DNA of 40,423 bases from an uncultured Lentisphaerota bacterium (GCA_903896595.1 CAITYL010000074.1:1-40423), one strand, 5' to 3'. Shown: positions 24,370 through 33,453, counted from the first letter of the stretch. Notes: generated by a model from the letters alone, not told the origin. Numbers and translations are program-made.

Positions 24370-27300
24370 CTACTTTTCCACACGATGGAGCTGTTCGGCC
24401 CGTTCGGCAGCCACACTGCCAAATTGGAAGGCGTAAAAACGTGCCCCGCCAATCGGCGTAAAGTAGTCTATTTTCATCATTTCCTGATTGCCGTTGTCGA
24501 TGGCAATTTGGCGATAGAGCGCGGCGGCTTCATCCCGGCGGCCCAGTTTGGCCAGGCACTCGGCACGGCCAAACTGTGCGTTCAGGCGGATGGTCGCACC
24601 GTCAAAGCCGGGAAAAAATGGCGGGGTCTTGCGCAAGTTCTTCAGCATGTTCGCATCAGATGCCATCTCTTCTATCTGCGCATAACACGCCAACACGGCC
24701 GAGAGGTTGCCGGCCTGTTGATTGCGGCGGACGACATTGAACCAATGCCACAAATTGGGTTCCGCAAGGGGTGGCGCCACGGTTGCGCACAACCGCTGCG
24801 TTTCATCACCGGGGGCGTCCGGGCGGCTTGCCAGGGCGACCTCGATCACGACCAGGCTGAGGGCATCCGGGGTTATTGCCGAATCGTTTGCCCGCGCCTC
24901 ACGAAACGCCAGAAGCGCCTTATCATGATGATGGTGCAAGGATTCGGTCAGGCCGATCTTTGCCCAGGCCCGCGCGACCGTGGCCGGGGCCGCCGCCGGC
25001 TGGCGGGTTTGCAGGTAGGACACGGCAAGCGCGCCGTCGCCCAGCAGGCACGGGCATTCGCCCAAAATCCGCCAGCCCAGTTCCGGCGGCCAGGGCGGTT
25101 GCAGGAACGGCCAGGCATGTCTCCAGCCGGCGGCGGTGAAGGCGTCATCCAAGCGCAACGGCTGATGATTGACCCAATGGGGCTTGGGCACCACACATTC
25201 CGCCTGTTCATAAAAACGCAGCACCTGCCGCAACCGTTCAACCACCCGGTCGGCGGGCATGGCCGTGGCGGCGGCCGGTACCGCCAGGCCCGTGTGCCGC
25301 AGGTAGGCGGCGGCCACCTGCTCCAAGACCGGCCCCAGACGCGCCTGCTGCCCGCGGTGCCCCAGCCAGTGCAGCAAATCCTCCATCTCCGCCACGCACG
25401 CCGGTAGCATGGGGCCGGGTTCGGGCGGTTCCGAGTTCCAGCCGGCAATGATCCGGTTCACCAGGTCAAAGCAGACCGGCACGGTGCCCGCCGGTTCCGT
25501 TTCCGCCCGGATGGCGTCATAGGCGGCGGAATTCCTGCCGTCAAAACCGGCCAGGGAAAGAGCAAGGCGTTTTTGCAGGTCGCTGTGGCCGGCGAACTGC
25601 GGTATCCAGCCATTGTCGCCATAAAACCAGGTTGCAACAATCTCCACGAAGACCTCGGTGCGAAAGGCGCGGGCCGCCAGCAGTTCCCCCCTGGCCTCGT
25701 CCAGCCGCCCCGCATGCCGCAGACTGTCGCCGATAATGAAATGGAGGGAAGCCAGGGGAAGATCATAATAGTGACTCCCCTTGACGTTTTTTTTCTCCTT
25801 GCGCATGACGGCGGTCATGCCCGCAAGCTGCCGCTCCACTTCATAGACCGGCGGCTCTTGGGAGAACACGGCCAAGCTCTCGTTGGCATGACGCACGGCA
25901 TCCGCCCAGCGTTTTTCATCGTAGGCCTTGCGGGCATGGCCATAGGCCAGCCCCCCCCTGGCAATCAGGTCAAGATGTTTGTTGCATAACCCATCGTTCA
26001 GCCGGGCCAAACGCTCTTTGGGAACGAGTTCAAAAACCGCCGTGGGAAACCGCACCGACCAAACCAACCAGATATAAGCCTCCCGAAACGACAACGCATC
26101 GGGACCGCTTTCCTCAAGCGCGTCATAAAATTTTGCCGCCGCCAGCGCGGCCAAAGATAATTCCCCGGCGTCGAGATACGGTTTGACCATGTTCTGATGG
26201 GTGTGGATATCGGCCTTGCCGCGGGACATCGTATCCAGCAGGACCGCCAACTCCCGGTGGGCGGGCAGCCGCGCCAAGTCCGCCTCGGCCAGTTCAGCCG
26301 GGGGCGCCGGCTTGGCGGCCGTCGCCCCGGCCGGCAACGGCGTGCCGGCCAGCCAGGCGTCAACCAGCCGGGACAGCGCGCCGGGCAGCCGCGCGGCAAT
26401 GTCGGCGGGATCGGCACGCTCCCGCACCTCCGCCATCACCTGTCCGGACAGCGGATCGACCAGGCTCAGGCGCACCGCGCACAGAGCGGCGTCGCCGGGC
26501 TCAACCCGGCACTGCACAAAGCCGTCCGCCATCAGCCAGTTGCCGTACCGCGAGGGCTTCCCATTGGCGAACAGACCGCTCAATTGCGCGTCCTGCTCGG
26601 CCACGGCGGGCATCAGGTTTTCCGCGCCGAAAAGGCGGACCCGCCGGTCGGCCAGCGCCGCCTGTTCCAAGGCTTGCCAGAACGTCGCCGCGGAGTCGTC
26701 CGTACCGGCCACCTGCGGCGTAAGGATCGCAACCACCTTGGCGGCAGCGGGCGCCGAAGCCACGACCGGTTTCGCGCCGGACACCGGGGAAGTGGCGGCC
26801 GCCGGCAAGCCGGCTTTCAAGGTGCGGGCATGTTCGGGGAGCCCCGCCAGTTCATAGGCCCGGATTTCCCAGGCGCGGGCCGCCGTCAGCCGGGAATCGA
26901 TGCCGTACGCATTGAGGAAAAACGCCACGCCCAGTACGGGTTGCCGCCGTGCGCAGGCATTGACACCCTCATAAAACATCACCAGCGCCTCGGGGCGGAT
27001 GGCGTCCCCCGCCGCGACGGGTGGCGGCGTTTTGTCCGTCCGCGCCCCCGCTTTCCCGGCCAGTTGTTCGGCCAGCGTTCCCAGCATGGCGGTCAGGTCA
27101 TTGGGCCAGGCCCCTTCGCAGTAGGCCGTGGCGATCCGTTCCGCCTGTTCCACGGAGGCCAGCCACGTCTCCAGCCGTGCCCGGCCAGGGCCGGCTGCCG
27201 CGACCCGGCCGCCCACCACCAGGCCGGCCCCCAGCAACCCGCCGACCCGGAGGCTGTCCGGCTTCGCCAGTCCGCTCAGGGACAGGCGCTGCTCCGCCTC

Positions 27301-27561
27301 CAGGGCGCGCAGGCTGTTCCGGTCCACCACCGGCACGCCGCGCGCCGCCAGTTCCTGCTGCAACAGGTCCGCCACCCCGCCACCGGCCCAGTCCCAGGCA
27401 TGGTCGCTGGCCGCCGGCACCTCAAAATCGACCACCACCACCGGGGACTCCGCTTGGCCCGGCATGCTTCCAGCCGACACACTGGCGCCCAGCAGGAACA
27501 GGCCGGCCATGCGTTTCAGCGCGGAGAAAAGAGCCGTGGTTGGTTGCCGGGATGCGTCCAC
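24370..27561 (-). CDS. Large exported protein: tandem CsgG-like domains plus helical repeats
   Basis: A protein of 1,063 residues. A long signal peptide (MDASRQPTTALFSALKRMAG, then LFLLGASVSAGS) is followed by a CsgG-like domain at about 40-175 (VVVVDFEVPA, VVDRNSLRALEAEQRL) and a second, more diverged one at about 270-400 (KVVAILTPQVAG). The remaining 650 residues are rich in alpha helix and include TPR-like units, the clearest near the end (AQFGRAECLAKLGRRDEAAA). Unlike its two relatives it lacks a propeller-like end. The GTG at 27561 is chosen because it gives a proper signal peptide n-region and has AAGG about 10 bases upstream; it is 18 bases after the stop of the preceding gene. It lies between two larger paralogues in the same orientation. 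Function unknown; exported scaffold or assembly factor is inferred. Confidence 0.78.
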   Translation of the reverse strand: MDASRQPTTALFSALKRMAGLFLLGASVSAGSMPGQAESPVVVVDFEVPAASDHAWDWAGGGVADLLQQELAARGVPVVDRNSLRALEAEQRLSLSGLAKPDSLRVGGLLGAGLVVGGRVAAAGPGRARLETWLASVEQAERIATAYCEGAWPNDLTAMLGTLAEQLAGKAGARTDKTPPPVAAGDAIRPEALVMFYEGVNACARRQPVLGVAFFLNAYGIDSRLTAARAWEIRAYELAGLPEHARTLKAGLPAAATSPVSGAKPVVASAPAAAKVVAILTPQVAGTDDSAATFWQALEQAALADRRVRLFGAENLMPAVAEQDAQLSGLFANGKPSRYGNWLMADGFVQCRVEPGDAALCAVRLSLVDPLSGQVMAEVRERADPADIAARLPGALSRLVDAWLAGTPLPAGATAAKPAPPAELAEADLARLPAHRELAVLLDTMSRGKADIHTHQNMVKPYLDAGELSLAALAAAKFYDALEESGPDALSFREAYIWLVWSVRFPTAVFELVPKERLARLNDGLCNKHLDLIARGGLAYGHARKAYDEKRWADAVRHANESLAVFSQEPPVYEVERQLAGMTAVMRKEKKNVKGSHYYDLPLASLHFIIGDSLRHAGRLDEARGELLAARAFRTEVFVEIVATWFYGDNGWIPQFAGHSDLQKRLALSLAGFDGRNSAAYDAIRAETEPAGTVPVCFDLVNRIIAGWNSEPPEPGPMLPACVAEMEDLLHWLGHRGQQARLGPVLEQVAAAYLRHTGLAVPAAATAMPADRVVERLRQVLRFYEQAECVVPKPHWVNHQPLRLDDAFTAAGWRHAWPFLQPPWPPELGWRILGECPCLLGDGALAVSYLQTRQPAAAPATVARAWAKIGLTESLHHHHDKALLAFREARANDSAITPDALSLVVIEVALASRPDAPGDETQRLCATVAPPLAEPNLWHWFNVVRRNQQAGNLSAVLACYAQIEEMASDANMLKNLRKTPPFFPGFDGATIRLNAQFGRAECLAKLGRRDEAAALYRQIAIDNGNQEMMKIDYFTPIGGARFYAFQFGSVAAERAEQLHRVEK

Positions 27562-27579
27562 AAAAACGAGGCCTTTTGT

Positions 27580-30500
27580 TTATTTTGAAACGGGCGGGGT
27601 CAGAAGCCAGAGATTTTGGCGCGTGCATGCCAGCAGTTGCTTACCGCTGGCGACCATGAAAAAGGGCGACTCGTTGTCGGCCAGGACCGGCAACGCGTCG
27701 TGCTTGGGCGGGGGGCCGGCAAACCGGGATAGGCGATACCATTTGGGCTTACGGTTGGCATCCGTGTAATAAAGGATGTCACCAATCCTGACGGCAGGCC
27801 CCCAGTTGGGGCCTAATTCTTCTGGTGCGTAAAACTCCCGCGGCGGGGGTCCGGGATTGCCGGAAAACATGACTGTATTCCAACCGTCCAGCAGGACATC
27901 GATCCGGTCCGTTTCATAATTCCATAAGCAGGAGAGACCAGCCCCCTCCATCACTAACCATTCATGGTTTGAGTAGAGGGTCACTGAAGGTATCCAATAT
28001 GCCGATGAATTCTTATCGGAATAAACGAGAAGACAGCGGATTTCCTGGGTCTGCAAGTTCAGTTCCCATACAGCCATCATGGCCGTAAGAAATACGACCC
28101 GGTTCCGGGGCTTGTCCCACGTCAATCCCCGGATGGCATAACCCGTGCGGTTGTCTAACGACGAGTGCGTCTCCCGCCGGCCACTGGCGGCCAGGATCTC
28201 AAAGTTCTCGCCGCGCCACGTGCTGCGGGCCAGGCAACCGCCGGAACCGGTTAGGCCCCAGTAAAGATGATCGCCAACTTGCACCAGTGAGGTGACACCA
28301 CCAAGGCCGGGTGGAACGCGGATGACCCATGGTTCGCCGCCATCCCGCGGCCACGCCAATACAGTGCCCGCTTCGCTGGCATAAACAGCTTTTTCCCCGG
28401 CCACAACCTGGAACGGAAAGCCCCGGCTGGCGTTGAAGTTTTCCGGGCCGCGGTAATGAAGGCTCGGATAACTTCTGTCCCTTCCGGTTTTGGTGGGTAC
28501 ATTCGTGATAATAGCACCACTGGTTTTATCTCCAACCGCCACCCGACGGATAAACTGTTCGTACGGCCCGTCCCGGCAGACCAACAGGAAATAGTCGCCC
28601 GTTTCGTAATCCGGAGCGATGCCCAGAATCACACATCCCGGAGGAACGGCATACCGGAGTTCCGTTTTTGCCCACCAGGCGGCCGGCACATCGTCCAACT
28701 TGGCAGCCGTTTTATCGTTATGAATGAAATAGCCCGCCGGCGGCACCTCCGCCGGGGCGGTGCGCCGGATGGCCGAAGCCAGGCCTTCAAGCAATCCCAA
28801 AACGTCTTGGGTGGGAAGCTTCCTAGCCTCCAGCACGGCGGCGATCCGTTGGCCTTCAGCTAACAACAATTTCGGCATGGCCTGGGGGTCATAGACATAA
28901 CCTGGGCCATCATGCGGTGAAGGACAAAAACAAAACTCGGCGAACTGGTAATACGCGCGGCCATTGCGGTCCTGCGGAGTACCCACGCCGGCCACAATCA
29001 AGTCCACCGCCGTCCGGATCTGGCGCGTGTATACGGCTGTTGCATCGGGGATCTCCCGTGGAAACTGCGCCGCCACTTGCGCCGCGCAGAAATAACCGTC
29101 GAGCCGGGTTTCCAGCGTCCGGCCGTTGGCGGCCTGCTGCTCGAAAAATGCCAGCAGGTCGCGCTTGTTTTTCGGCGACAAGTCCCGCAGGTCATAGAGC
29201 AGGTCAAAGACATAGTTGCCCGGCTTCCGAGCATGTCCCATGAACACCGAGTTCCAGCCGATCAAGGATTCCCATAAAAAATCTTGATCCTTGATGGCGG
29301 GTAGCGCCTGGGCAAACCAGTCATCGGCGCTGCCGGCGCAGAACATCTGTTGCAACAACCACCAATTGCCACTCTCAGGGGCCTCTTGGAATTTTTTCGC
29401 ATACAACCGGTAACGGCGGCGCAGGTCGTCCAGTTTGGCCTTCTCGGCGGGCGAGAATTGTGGCGATTTCCGATACAAATTGAGCAGGGCCATTTCGAGG
29501 CGCATGTTGATGGATGTCCCATAACGTTCACGGACATCCAAAACCTGCGCAAGCACCTCAAGGGCAGTGGCCTGGTTGTTCGAGTTCAGCCAGGCTACAA
29601 CTGATTTCTCGGCCACGTCGCAGAAATAGTAGGCATAGATGGGGTCGTCCGGAGCCAAGGCCAGGGCCGTCTGGGCCGGCACGACCGCCGCCATGTATTG
29701 GTTTGCAGCGACCAGCCGTTGGGATTCGGCCGAATGCCGTTCGGCCTCACGGCGACGGTCAGTCACAGTCATGTCATTCGGCCGGGGCGCGGCCAACTGT
29801 TTCCGCAGTGCCTGGACAAACGCCTGGGCGGCGGTTTCTGAATCCGTGCCGGTGCCGTTCACGACAAAACTGCCGATCTCTTTTCCGTCGACAGTATTAA
29901 TGGAAGCCCGAAGCGTAAAACCGTCCTTCTCATCTCGCGACGCGAGATCCAACTCCAACAACACGCTTGAAGCCAAGAGATTGGTGCGACGGTCGCCGAC
30001 GAGGGCCGCTTCGGTGTTGAGGCGGTCCAATCGCTGGCGTTCCAGGAGGGTAAACTCGGGGGTCGCCAGGAGCGCCTGGTCCAAAGCCAGGCTCAAGCGC
30101 TCCGGCAACCCGCCCATGGCTGGGTTCAGGCCGGCCGTACGGATGCTGAGCAGGGCGATGGTCCGTCCCTGTCCGGGCTGGCCAAGAGCGTGCCATTTGC
30201 GGAGCGCCAGGGTGGTCGCGGCAACCACCGCGTCCGTGAGGTCCTCCGGGGTGGCGGCCGGATCCAGCGTTTGGGCCGCCAGCCGGACGCCCGTGCCGGC
30301 ATCGAACGCCGTCAGGCTGGCGGCGCCCGGCCGCGGCGGGACGGCGCCTGCGGAATCCGCAATCTGAATGACGGCGAACACGTCGCAGTTCAGGAGCTGG
30401 CCAAGCCTGGCAAGGGCGTCGCCCGAGAGCAGGCCGTCCGCGGCAAGATGCTGTTCCGCCAGCACGCGGCGAATATCGTCCCGTTCCAGCAGAATGACCC

Positions 30501-30660
30501 CCGGCGCGGTGGACAATCGGGCGGTGGCCAGGCCGGCTACGGCCTCCGCCCGCCCGTCGCCAACCGCGAACAGGGCAATTTTTACCGCCGGCTCCGCAGC
30601 CGTTGCCAGGCCCGTGGTCAGCAGCAAGGAGACCAGGATGGTTTGCCACAAATGACGCAT
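27580..30660 (-). CDS. Large exported protein: tandem CsgG-like domains plus propeller-like end
   Basis: A protein of 1,026 residues with the same plan as the gene at 21111-24356. Signal peptide MRHLWQTILVSLLLTTGLAT; CsgG-like domain 1 (about 27-160, VILLERDDIRRVLAEQHL); CsgG-like domain 2 (about 165-300, FTLLERQRLDRLNTEAAL); a TPR-like helical segment (about 305-640); and a strand-rich end (about 680-1020) with repeats such as GDYFLLVCRDGPYEQFIRR, GDHLYWGLTGSGGCLAR and VVFLTAMMAVWELNLQT, suggesting a beta-propeller. The ATG at 30660 has GGAG four bases upstream. A 140-base gap that holds an inverted repeat separates it from the CsgG-like gene upstream. No enzyme motif was found. The C-terminal half may bind carbohydrate, protein or peptidoglycan; that is a guess. 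Confidence 0.8.
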   Translation of the reverse strand: MRHLWQTILVSLLLTTGLATAAEPAVKIALFAVGDGRAEAVAGLATARLSTAPGVILLERDDIRRVLAEQHLAADGLLSGDALARLGQLLNCDVFAVIQIADSAGAVPPRPGAASLTAFDAGTGVRLAAQTLDPAATPEDLTDAVVAATTLALRKWHALGQPGQGRTIALLSIRTAGLNPAMGGLPERLSLALDQALLATPEFTLLERQRLDRLNTEAALVGDRRTNLLASSVLLELDLASRDEKDGFTLRASINTVDGKEIGSFVVNGTGTDSETAAQAFVQALRKQLAAPRPNDMTVTDRRREAERHSAESQRLVAANQYMAAVVPAQTALALAPDDPIYAYYFCDVAEKSVVAWLNSNNQATALEVLAQVLDVRERYGTSINMRLEMALLNLYRKSPQFSPAEKAKLDDLRRRYRLYAKKFQEAPESGNWWLLQQMFCAGSADDWFAQALPAIKDQDFLWESLIGWNSVFMGHARKPGNYVFDLLYDLRDLSPKNKRDLLAFFEQQAANGRTLETRLDGYFCAAQVAAQFPREIPDATAVYTRQIRTAVDLIVAGVGTPQDRNGRAYYQFAEFCFCPSPHDGPGYVYDPQAMPKLLLAEGQRIAAVLEARKLPTQDVLGLLEGLASAIRRTAPAEVPPAGYFIHNDKTAAKLDDVPAAWWAKTELRYAVPPGCVILGIAPDYETGDYFLLVCRDGPYEQFIRRVAVGDKTSGAIITNVPTKTGRDRSYPSLHYRGPENFNASRGFPFQVVAGEKAVYASEAGTVLAWPRDGGEPWVIRVPPGLGGVTSLVQVGDHLYWGLTGSGGCLARSTWRGENFEILAASGRRETHSSLDNRTGYAIRGLTWDKPRNRVVFLTAMMAVWELNLQTQEIRCLLVYSDKNSSAYWIPSVTLYSNHEWLVMEGAGLSCLWNYETDRIDVLLDGWNTVMFSGNPGPPPREFYAPEELGPNWGPAVRIGDILYYTDANRKPKWYRLSRFAGPPPKHDALPVLADNESPFFMVASGKQLLACTRQNLWLLTPPVSK

Positions 30661-30672
30661 TTGGCTCCAGGT

Positions 30673-30731
30673 TTGTTGTCCCGGCTTCAGCCGGCACTGC
30701 GGCGCGGGGAAGGCTAAAGTCGGTACAACGA
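30673..30731. repeat. Inverted repeat inside the CsgG-like cluster
   Basis: Arms of 20 bases (30673-30692 and 30712-30731) match at 16 positions when one is reversed: TTGTTGTCCCGGCTTCAGCC against TCGTTGTACCGACTTTAGCC. The left arm also starts a small perfect hairpin, CCGGCT / AGCCGG at 30681-30694. It lies just upstream of the start of the large protein gene at 27580-30660. Confidence 0.7.
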
Positions 30732-30800
30732 ACATCGTCCCCGTCTTTGCGACCGTGGCGTTCTTACAGGCCCGGCCGGCATCGGGGGGGCGCCGGACGC

Positions 30801-31808
30801 TCATTTCGCGGCGCCGGTGACCTTGGGCAGGAGGCGCAGGGCGGTTTCGGCGGCGGCGCGCTGGAGCGCGGTTTTGCCGGCCACGTGCTCGGCCAGATCC
30901 ACCGCCACGGTGGTCTGCCGGTCCACGCCCAGAACCTGGCCGTTCTTCCCGGTCGCCTTGACTTCCAGGCGGGCCTTGGCGGAGATTAGGTTGCCGAACT
31001 GGCCAGCGGTTTCGCTGAAACCTTCGCCGGAAATCACCACATCTGCCGCGGCATCATCCGTCACCACATCAAACCCGGTGGCCTTCAACAGCAGGCCGTA
31101 CTCGGTCTCGGCCGCCGGATCCGCCACCACCCGGCCCAAGTGCTGCTCGGTGATATGTACGACAATCTTGGGACGGGCGCTGTCCCCCAGCGCCTTCTTC
31201 AGGTCGGCAATGACGTCCTGCTCGGTGCGCGGCTTGGCCACCAGTTCGCCGGAACGGTCGCGAATGACCTTGGCGGTGGCGTCGGCCAGTTTTTCCGTCA
31301 GCCCCACCAGATTGTCGCGGGTGTTGCCCTTGACGCTGGCGCCGACCACCCGCGAAGTTTCGGTGCCAATGACCTTGGCGACCAGGAACAAGCTGCCGCC
31401 GGCTTCAATGACGGAGCCGCTCACCAGGATCTTGGCGCCAGTGAACTCGCCGAGCTTGACCGCCTTGTCGGCGCTGACCATGCCGGAAACGTTGAGGCCC
31501 AATTCTTCCGTCGTTTTTTTCAGGTCGGCCCGGTCCACCAGTTGCAGGTCCGGCTCCGTCACCAGCTTGGCGAACAGGATGTCGCCGACCTTGCCGGCCA
31601 TGCCCGCGGCACCGGCCCCGCGCTCCTCAAAGGGCAGAATGGCCACCGGATAGGCAACCAGTTCCAGTGCCGTCACGGACGCTGCGGCCGGGACAACGGC
31701 GGGCGCCGCCGCCGGTTCCGCCGCCACCGCCGCCGGCAACGCCAGCCCCGCCATCAGCAACCCGCTGAGCCCGACCGACACGACCTGATGTTTTTGCTTC
31801 GTCATCAT
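30801..31808 (-). CDS. CsgG-family exported protein
   Basis: A 335-residue protein with a signal peptide (MMTKQKHQVVSVGLSGLLMA, then GLALPAAVAA) and an Ala/Pro linker. Residues about 50-165 are the most typical CsgG-like domain of the cluster: VAILPFEERGAGAAG, VGDILFAKLV, LQLVDRADLKKTTEELGL, and LGEFTGAKILVSGSVIEAGG. A second, C-terminal domain (about 210-330) begins RPKIVVHITEQHLGR and includes a GFDVV segment; I have seen similar tails on CsgG relatives of PVC bacteria. CsgG proper is an outer-membrane lipoprotein channel, but here the signal ends AVAAEP without a lipobox Cys, so a periplasmic location is likely. AAGGAG eight bases upstream supports the start. It leads the three large tandem-CsgG genes. 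Confidence 0.85.
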   Translation of the reverse strand: MMTKQKHQVVSVGLSGLLMAGLALPAAVAAEPAAAPAVVPAAASVTALELVAYPVAILPFEERGAGAAGMAGKVGDILFAKLVTEPDLQLVDRADLKKTTEELGLNVSGMVSADKAVKLGEFTGAKILVSGSVIEAGGSLFLVAKVIGTETSRVVGASVKGNTRDNLVGLTEKLADATAKVIRDRSGELVAKPRTEQDVIADLKKALGDSARPKIVVHITEQHLGRVVADPAAETEYGLLLKATGFDVVTDDAAADVVISGEGFSETAGQFGNLISAKARLEVKATGKNGQVLGVDRQTTVAVDLAEHVAGKTALQRAAAETALRLLPKVTGAAK

Positions 31809-31831
31809 GGCACTTTCTCCTTATGGGGTAT

Positions 31832-32021
31832 GGTTGTTTCACACGAAGACACGAAGTCACGAAGAAGATTTCAGCGCATTGTTTCCCGTCAAAGCAGACG
31901 GCGGTGGCTGGTCATTTGACCGGTCACTACCGCGCCCAGGAATGGCGCTTCGTTCCCGGCTCTGAAAATCAAAATTTGAAGATTTAACCTTCGTGACTCC
32001 GTGTCTTCGTGTGGGCAAACA
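31832..32021. repeat. Long inverted repeat of tandem words (locus D)
   Basis: The core arms (31841-31864 and 31989-32012, 24 bases) differ at a single position: ACACGAAGACACGAAGTCAC continuing GAAG on the left. The flanking parts also match loosely (GTTGTTT outside, GAAGATTT inside). Each arm is three copies of an ACACGAAG-like word. The loop is about 125 bases and codes for nothing. It lies between the CsgG-family gene and the gene upstream of it in the same orientation. Confidence 0.88.
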
Positions 32022-32039
32022 ATGAAAGTCGCAACCGTC

Positions 32040-33047
32040 CTATCTTGGGGTGGCGGGGGCGGGCTGGAGCATGGCGGCAAGCAGGTAGCGGGCGGCGGGG
32101 CCGGCGTTCCACGCCTCGGCCAGCGGCAGGGTGCAGAGGATGAGCCGGCCACCGCCGGGCCAGCGGGCCTCCAGCCAGACCAGGGCCGGCGCGGCGGAGT
32201 CCGCGGCGGCCGGCCGGTCGCGGACGTCGCAGAGGGCGGCGGGGAATTCCACCGGCGCCAGTTCGGTTGGCAACGCCCCGGACCAGGCCGTGCCGAGCCG
32301 TTTGTCCAGCTCAGCCATGACCGTCACGGATTGAAGCCACAGCCGGCTCGGCAACAACGGTTTGCCATCGCCTCCCGCGGGCATGGGAATCCGGCCGGCG
32401 CCGGGCGACACCCAAACGACCGTACCGCCGGCGGCCACCGTGCGCAGAAGCCGCTCCACGTCACCGGCCTGCGCTTCGGGACTGATGCCGGGACCAACCA
32501 GGATGAGGGTATCCGGGGCGCCGGTGGCCTCCGGCGGCCAGTCGCGACATTTCACGCCGGCCTGCTCCAGACCGGGCCGGAGCCGGTTATCCTGGTCCCA
32601 CACCGTCAGCGCGGCCAGCCGCAGGGCGGGAAACGGGTTGTCACCCAGCACCCAGACTTTGGCCTGGGCCGGCATGCCCTGCTCCCGGCCAGCCGCTTCC
32701 AGCCACGCCTCGGCGGTGACCGCCAAGCCCACTTCGGAGCGGACCGTCGCCAGTTCGATTTTGAGATTGACCAGGCCCGCCTTGGCCTGGGCGGCCGACA
32801 CGGCCATGGACTGGCGGGTCAAGGTGCGATCAGCGGCGGTCAGCCGCCAAAACAGCCGGGCCCCGGCAGGCACCGTCGGGGGCAGCCGCAACGACAACCC
32901 GGTTTCCCGCCCGCCAAACACCGCCTGCACGGAATCGCGCCAAGCCACCGTCGCCGGTTCGGCCGCGGTCGCGGCCGCGCTCATCACCGCTCCGGCCAGG
33001 GCGGCGAAAACGCCGACCCGCCGCCACCCGTTACGCCATCGTTCCAT
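32040..33047 (-). CDS. Exported protein of unknown function, possible amidotransferase-like fold
   Basis: A 335-residue protein with a signal peptide (MERWRNGWRRVGVFAALAGA, then VMSAAATAAEP). GGAGG six bases upstream of the ATG at 33047 fixes the start. The first part looks like an all-beta sandwich. The second part has a Rossmann-like pattern, DTLILVGPGISPEAQAGDVE, then LLRTVAAGGTVVWVSPGAG, and ends with GGGRLILCTLPLAEAW and ARYLLAAML, as in the catalytically inactive class I amidotransferase-like domains attached to some glycoside hydrolases of PVC bacteria. No catalytic Cys-His-Glu triad is evident. It is upstream of, and in the same direction as, the CsgG-family genes, with a long palindrome between, and may belong to the same operon. 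Confidence 0.65.
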   Translation of the reverse strand: MERWRNGWRRVGVFAALAGAVMSAAATAAEPATVAWRDSVQAVFGGRETGLSLRLPPTVPAGARLFWRLTAADRTLTRQSMAVSAAQAKAGLVNLKIELATVRSEVGLAVTAEAWLEAAGREQGMPAQAKVWVLGDNPFPALRLAALTVWDQDNRLRPGLEQAGVKCRDWPPEATGAPDTLILVGPGISPEAQAGDVERLLRTVAAGGTVVWVSPGAGRIPMPAGGDGKPLLPSRLWLQSVTVMAELDKRLGTAWSGALPTELAPVEFPAALCDVRDRPAAADSAAPALVWLEARWPGGGRLILCTLPLAEAWNAGPAARYLLAAMLQPAPATPR

Positions 33048-33138
33048 AACGCACCTCCCCCGTTGGCCTTCCGCGTGGAAGCCAATATACCGTGCGTCCC
33101 GACGTTGCGGCAAGTTTCCCGCCGGTCCGAGCGCATGA

Positions 33139-33433
33139 CAGTTTTGTCGGATGATGTTGGGGCCACCCTTTTGGAAAAGGGTGCTCCCCCCGCGCTCCGC
33201 GCTTCGCAGTCCCGGCCCCGCCGGGTCGTTCACATGTTCACTCTGCACCCCCCTTCCTAAAGCTTTTGGATCTTAAACCGGAGGGACGCTTCCGCCACAA
33301 GCCGTTCTGGCAAAATGTAAATCAGAAATTAATGCTTGTGGCGGAAGCGCCCCTCCGCGTTAAGGCACAAACAGGTTTGACGGAGGGCTTGGGAACCGCC
33401 TTTCCTCAAAAGGGGGTTCCCAACCAACCTAAA
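33139..33433. repeat. MITE-like element, longest copy
   Basis: The left end (33139-33190) is nearly identical to that at 36649: CAGTTTTGTCGGATGATGTT, then GGGGCCACCCTTTT and GGGTGCTCCCC. The core hairpin arms (near 33280-33308 and 33332-33361) have GACGCTTCCGCCACAAGC against its reverse complement. The right end has GGTTTGACGGAGGGCTTGGG and AAAAGGGGGTTCCC but lacks the final GTTTTGT-like word. Compared with 36649-36895 there are about 57 extra bases after the left hairpin (33187-33258). It lies between the ABC exporter gene and the exported protein gene at 32040. Confidence 0.85.
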
Positions 33434-33453
33434 TTTCATGCGCCCGCCGGCCC

